Shown one piece after another: positions 20,221 to 22,837 of a DNA stretch of 22,837 nt. The DNA lies in the NCBI RefSeq assembly GCF_037137075.1, contig NZ_JBBBNV010000044.1, positions 1 through 22,837 on the forward strand, in the 5' to 3' direction. Under the pieces are notes generated by a model. It did no database searches. It saw only the letters and a list, made by a program, of their open reading frames with translations, and was not told the origin of the DNA. Made by a program: the position numbers and the translations under genes. The number at the start of each line of letters is the position of its first letter. Positions within the stretch are counted from its first letter, which is position 1. This stretch comes from JBBBNV01 sp037137075 (lineage in GTDB: Bacteria > Bacillota > Bacilli > Paenibacillales > NBRC-103111).

Positions 20221-20859
20221 ATGATGGGGAGACTTTCGTTATGTATGATCGTTCGCAATGAAGAACGCCACATCGCACGGTGCTTGAAAAGTGTGCAGGA
20301 TGTCGTGGATGAGATGATTATAGTGGATACCGGATCGACAGACAGAACCGTCGATATTTGTCATTCCTTCGGAGCGAGTGTTGTTTTTTATCGGTGGGAG
20401 GACGATTTCGCCGCAGCCCGCAACGCCGGGATAGAGAAGGCGGCGGGAGAGTGGATTTTATGGCTGGATGCGGATGAGGAAGTGGAGCCGGAGGACCGGT
20501 GGACTTTGCGTGAAGCACTTCTCATGCCGGAGCACCGGCTTCTTTCGGTTGACACGATTCATTACTACGGGGAGACACTGGACCCGGGCTTGACCTATTC
20601 GCTCAGGCAAATCCGGTTATTTCGAAGGGGTTGCGGGTTTCAATTTGAGGGAGCGGCCCATGAAACGCTGAATGTGGCGAAGATTTTAACACCGGAGGAG
20701 CAAGCTGATCAATCGCAATTTCTTCCGGTCAAGCTGTATCATTACGGCTACATGAAATCAGCAGCGCAGGAGCCCGGCAAGCGAGAGCGGAATTTGCGTT
20801 TTTTGAAGCAGGAGCTGGAGCGGGGAAACCCTCAGCCGTGGATCTATTATCATAAATAG
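20221..20859 (+). CDS. Family 2 glycosyltransferase, SunS-like, lacking the C-terminal TPR region
   Basis: A 212-residue GT2 protein with RLSLCMIVRNEERHIARCL, DEMIIVDTGSTDRTVDI, EDDFAAARNAGI, the metal site ILWLDADEEVEPED, LRQIRLFRRG and FEGAAHETLN. It is closely related in plan to 1722-2795, which goes on for another 150 residues of TPR-like helices. Here the chain stops at NPQPWIYYHK, exactly where family members normally enter the first TPR helix. No TPR-like sequence follows in any frame I could read, so the end is a loss, not a simple frameshift. Catalytic motifs are complete, so activity is possible. The start is uncertain: ATG at 20221 fits the family N-terminus, with GGAGGTG 15 bases upstream, while ATG at 20197 and 20167 are also in frame. 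Confidence 0.85.
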   Translation: MMGRLSLCMIVRNEERHIARCLKSVQDVVDEMIIVDTGSTDRTVDICHSFGASVVFYRWEDDFAAARNAGIEKAAGEWILWLDADEEVEPEDRWTLREALLMPEHRLLSVDTIHYYGETLDPGLTYSLRQIRLFRRGCGFQFEGAAHETLNVAKILTPEEQADQSQFLPVKLYHYGYMKSAAQEPGKRERNLRFLKQELERGNPQPWIYYHK

Positions 20860-20970
20860 ACGATTCAAATCGTGGTGTTATCCAACCAAGCTTCGGAGGG
20901 AAAAGGAAAGCCGGCGGAGCGGATTTGACAAGCCGAATCCGCGGTTAATGACGAAGCCTATTGCAGGTTA

Positions 20971-21001
20971 GCCTCTGTCAGGGTGCGGACAGAGGCTTTT
21001 T
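20971..21001 (+). terminator. Rho-independent terminator after the truncated glycosyltransferase
   Basis: GCCTCTGTC (20971-20979) pairs perfectly with GACAGAGGC (20988-20996) around an 8-base loop and is followed by five T. It lies 112 bases after the GT stop and about ten bases before the group II intron sequence begins. Confidence 0.9.
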
Positions 21002-21009
21002 GCTGTATT

Positions 21010-21659
21010 GCGTGCCCAGCTAAGCACGCATCTTCTAGCCGGTGAAAGTCCGGTCGCGGGAAGGGCCAAGCCCCCGTGTAGCTAGGATACCTGCGTACGG
21101 CGAAATCTGTGCGTAGAAGCGTATCGACGAAAGTACCTATCAGAGACAGGGCGAGCGACATGCCAGGCCGTAACATAAAGTGAATCCTGCCGCGTCGTCA
21201 AAAAGGCCTACGCAAGAGGGAAAAGAGGAAGCCGAATCCCGAGTATATGGATGAAGGCCAAGGAAGCTGCTTTGAACTTGGAACGGCAGTGAAGAAGAGG
21301 GATCGGCATGGTATGAAAGAGGATGCAGTGAACTGGGGAGACCCTCCCCTGCACTGCACGGGAAGTTTTTTTTGGTAGCGAGGCGCTCTATAAGCTCAGA
21401 AGGTGAAATGAGCCGTCTGCAGGAAGGGAGTCTGAGGGGCTCATCCTACCGAGGAACGCAGGACAACACATGGAGGGAAGGAGCCCTGCTTTGTTCAAGT
21501 GCCTTGAGGAGGTACGAGTCAGTGAATGCCAAGGGGCTAACGACACCAAAGGAAAACGTTCAACAACTCCAAGAGAAACTAGGTCATGCGGCCAAGGAAA
21601 GCAAGGAGCGAAGATTTCACGCATTGTATGACAAGGTCTACCGGTTAGATATCCTGTGG
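21010..21659 (+). mobile_element. Group II intron, 5' part (ribozyme domains and start of the reverse transcriptase), interrupted
   Basis: The stretch opens with GCGTGCCCAGCTAAGCACGC and contains TCTAGCCGGTGAAAGTCCGG, a sequence I know from domain I of many bacterial group II introns, followed by about 450 structured, non-coding bases and GCAGTGAACTGGGGAGACCC near 21327. A reverse transcriptase frame starts at 21522 in what would be domain IV. The 5' splice site is taken as about 21010, with a few bases of uncertainty (the usual GTGYG is only approximate). The rest of the enzyme, domain V (the catalytic hairpin) and domain VI are not present before the IS256 element. They may lie beyond it, outside the window. 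Confidence 0.82.
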
Positions 21660-21665
21660 GGCTAA
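21522..21665 (+). pseudogene. ltrA: Group II intron reverse transcriptase/maturase, N-terminal remnant
   Basis: The frame begins at GTG 21522, with AGGAGGT eight bases upstream, and reads KENVQQLQEKLGHAAKESKE then RRFHALYDKVYRLDILW, which is the standard N-terminus of a group II intron reverse transcriptase. Full proteins continue with EAWRRVKANKG-like sequence and the RT domains. Here the frame turns to GGCTAA and stops after 47 residues, close to the left edge of an IS256-type element. The protein is therefore inactive at this locus, unless the element can be cleanly removed. The longer frame back to 21372 lies in ribozyme sequence and is not coding. Confidence 0.85.
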
Positions 21666-22837
21666 ATAGATGTGTTCTGTCGTTGGATTAAGGGGAGTGT
21701 AAAATAAAAGCTGGAACCTTTGAAAACGATGGAGATGGGACATACTAAACCTATCAACAATCGAATTCGGAGGAAACGAACATGACAACGAAATTTTGGA
21801 GTAAACAAGACATAAGCGCTTTAGTAAAGGAACATCAATTCCAATCGGTGGAGCACATCCAAGCAACCTTGAAAGACATGTTTAAAGATGTGCTGGAGGC
21901 CACCCTGAAAGCGGAACTGGATACGCAGCTCGACTACACTCCGTACGACCAGAACAAGCAAACCAAGAACAGTCGAAACGGCTATGGAAAAAAAACGATT
22001 CACACTGAATACGGTGATATGGAGATTCAAGTGCCGCGTGATCGACTGGGCGAGTTTGAGCCCGTGGTTATCAAGAAGAACCAAACGAACATGACGGGCA
22101 TCGAGGATCAAATCACCGCCTTGTATGCCAAAGGTGTCAGCACGCGAGACATTCAGGATCATTTGCAAGGATTATACGGCATAGAAGTATCGCCTGCGCT
22201 TATTTCCAATGTTACCAATAAAATCATGCCCTTAATCAAGGAATGGCATAACCGACCCTTGCAGCCCATTTACGCCGTTGTCTTTTTAGATGCGATTCAC
22301 TTCAAGGTGAAACAGGACGGAGCCATTGTCAACAAGGCAGCTTACATGGTCATTGGCGTTGATTTGGATGGTAATAAGGATGTGCTCGGGATCTGGATTG
22401 GTGAAAACGAGTCGGCCAAGTTCTGGATGAGCGTGCTGAACGATCTGAAGAACCGGGGTGTCCAGGATATCTTGCTCGTGTGCGTGGATAATTTGACGGG
22501 TTTCAGTCAGGCCATCGGTGCATGTTACCCCAAAACAGATATTCAGAAATGCATCGTCCATCAAATTCGCAATTCGGTTCGGTATGTATCCTACAAGGAT
22601 TTGAAGCGTGTGACAGCGGACTTAAAGCCGATTTACAAAGCGGCAACTGAGGAAGCGGCCTTGCTGGAGTTGGAGCGCTTTGAAGAAGCGTGGGGCCAGA
22701 AGTATCCACTCATTATGAAGTCATGGCGGCAGAACTGGGATGAGCTCTCGACCTTTTTTATGTACCCGCCAGAGCTTCGCAAAATGATCTACACAACCAA
22801 CATGATTGAAGGCTACCATCGCCAATTGCGTAAGGTA
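21660..22837 (+). mobile_element. IS256-family insertion sequence, left part
   Basis: The transposase gene identifies the element, which runs past the right edge of the window. The left edge lies between about 21657, where reverse transcriptase sequence stops, and about 21692, where ggggagtgtaaaataaaagc looks like an IS256-type terminal sequence. The right inverted repeat and target duplication are out of view, so the exact end and the completeness of the element cannot be judged. Confidence 0.8.
21782..22837 (+). CDS. IS256-family (Transposase_mut) transposase, 3' truncated by window
   Basis: The frame is open from ATG 21782, with GGAGG upstream, to the last base: 352 residues, where complete members have about 390-410. 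The DDE residues are visible: D170 in VVFLDAIHFKV, D236 in LVCVDNLTGFSQAI (family members more often have DGLKGF), and E343 in YTTNMIEGYHRQLRK. KCIVHQIRNSVRYVS (256-270) is the conserved C-x2-H region of the family. The N-terminal part has YGDMEIQVPRDRLGEFEP and ISNVTNKIMPLIKEW, the usual DNA-binding section. It cuts and pastes or copies its element using the inverted repeats. Nothing in the visible part suggests inactivation. Confidence 0.95.
   Translation, partial: MTTKFWSKQDISALVKEHQFQSVEHIQATLKDMFKDVLEATLKAELDTQLDYTPYDQNKQTKNSRNGYGKKTIHTEYGDMEIQVPRDRLGEFEPVVIKKNQTNMTGIEDQITALYAKGVSTRDIQDHLQGLYGIEVSPALISNVTNKIMPLIKEWHNRPLQPIYAVVFLDAIHFKVKQDGAIVNKAAYMVIGVDLDGNKDVLGIWIGENESAKFWMSVLNDLKNRGVQDILLVCVDNLTGFSQAIGACYPKTDIQKCIVHQIRNSVRYVSYKDLKRVTADLKPIYKAATEEAALLELERFEEAWGQKYPLIMKSWRQNWDELSTFFMYPPELRKMIYTTNMIEGYHRQLRKV

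Noticed and set aside
21372..21521. Upstream extension of the reverse transcriptase frame
   Set aside because: This stretch is intron ribozyme sequence; the frame only happens to be open. The good ribosome binding site precedes GTG 21522.

Overview
The window looks like chromosomal DNA of a spore-forming Bacillota bacterium, most likely Paenibacillus or a close relative. This is inferred from strong AGGAGG-type ribosome binding sites, frequent TTG/GTG starts, a collagen-like protein of the BclA (exosporium) type, and gene families common in that group. No rRNA, tRNA or housekeeping marker is present to prove it. The window reads as an accessory glycosylation locus ending in mobile DNA.

Layout. 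(1) 1-1608: the 3' part of a collagen-like gene, about 400 residues of Gly-X-Thr/Ser repeats plus a BclA-like C-terminal domain, then a terminator and a TPR-containing family 2 glycosyltransferase (1722-2795). (2) 2859-11960, minus strand: a tight ten-gene operon read from right to left. It holds a GT-A-like transferase, a short GT2, a second GT-A-like transferase, a GT2-methyltransferase fusion, a DegT-type sugar aminotransferase, a GNAT acetyltransferase, an O-fucosyltransferase-like protein, a methyltransferase, a GT2 and a GT4. It ends at a hairpin shared with the convergent GT gene. (3) 12180-13199, plus strand: a fascin-like beta-trefoil protein and a methyltransferase. (4) 13319-15097: two divergent, clearly paralogous GT2-like genes, one with a very basic N-terminal extension. 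(5) 15159-17710, minus strand: a SulP anion transporter behind an NAD(P)-dependent SAF-domain oxidoreductase. (6) 17920-19851, plus strand: three small helical proteins, at least two of them paralogous, then a stand-alone methyltransferase-like paralogue of the domain in the GT2 fusion, with a basic tail. (7) 20221-20859: a second, truncated relative of the first TPR glycosyltransferase. (8) 21010-22837: the 5' part of a group II intron whose reverse transcriptase is cut off near codon 47, followed by an IS256-family transposase that runs off the window.

Working model (inference): the locus builds and attaches a methylated, probably amino-sugar-containing glycan to a surface collagen-like glycoprotein, perhaps on the spore. 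Thr or Ser occupies the third position in most Gly-X-Y triplets, giving a dense array of possible O-glycosylation sites. The DegT plus GNAT pair could make an N-acylated amino sugar, the methyltransferases could cap sugars, and the GTs could extend the chain. No nucleotide-sugar synthesis genes beyond the aminotransferase/acetyltransferase step are in the window, so precursors must come from elsewhere. The least explained parts are the small helical protein operon, the basic tails on two enzymes, and the O-fucosyltransferase-like gene that lacks a standard start codon.
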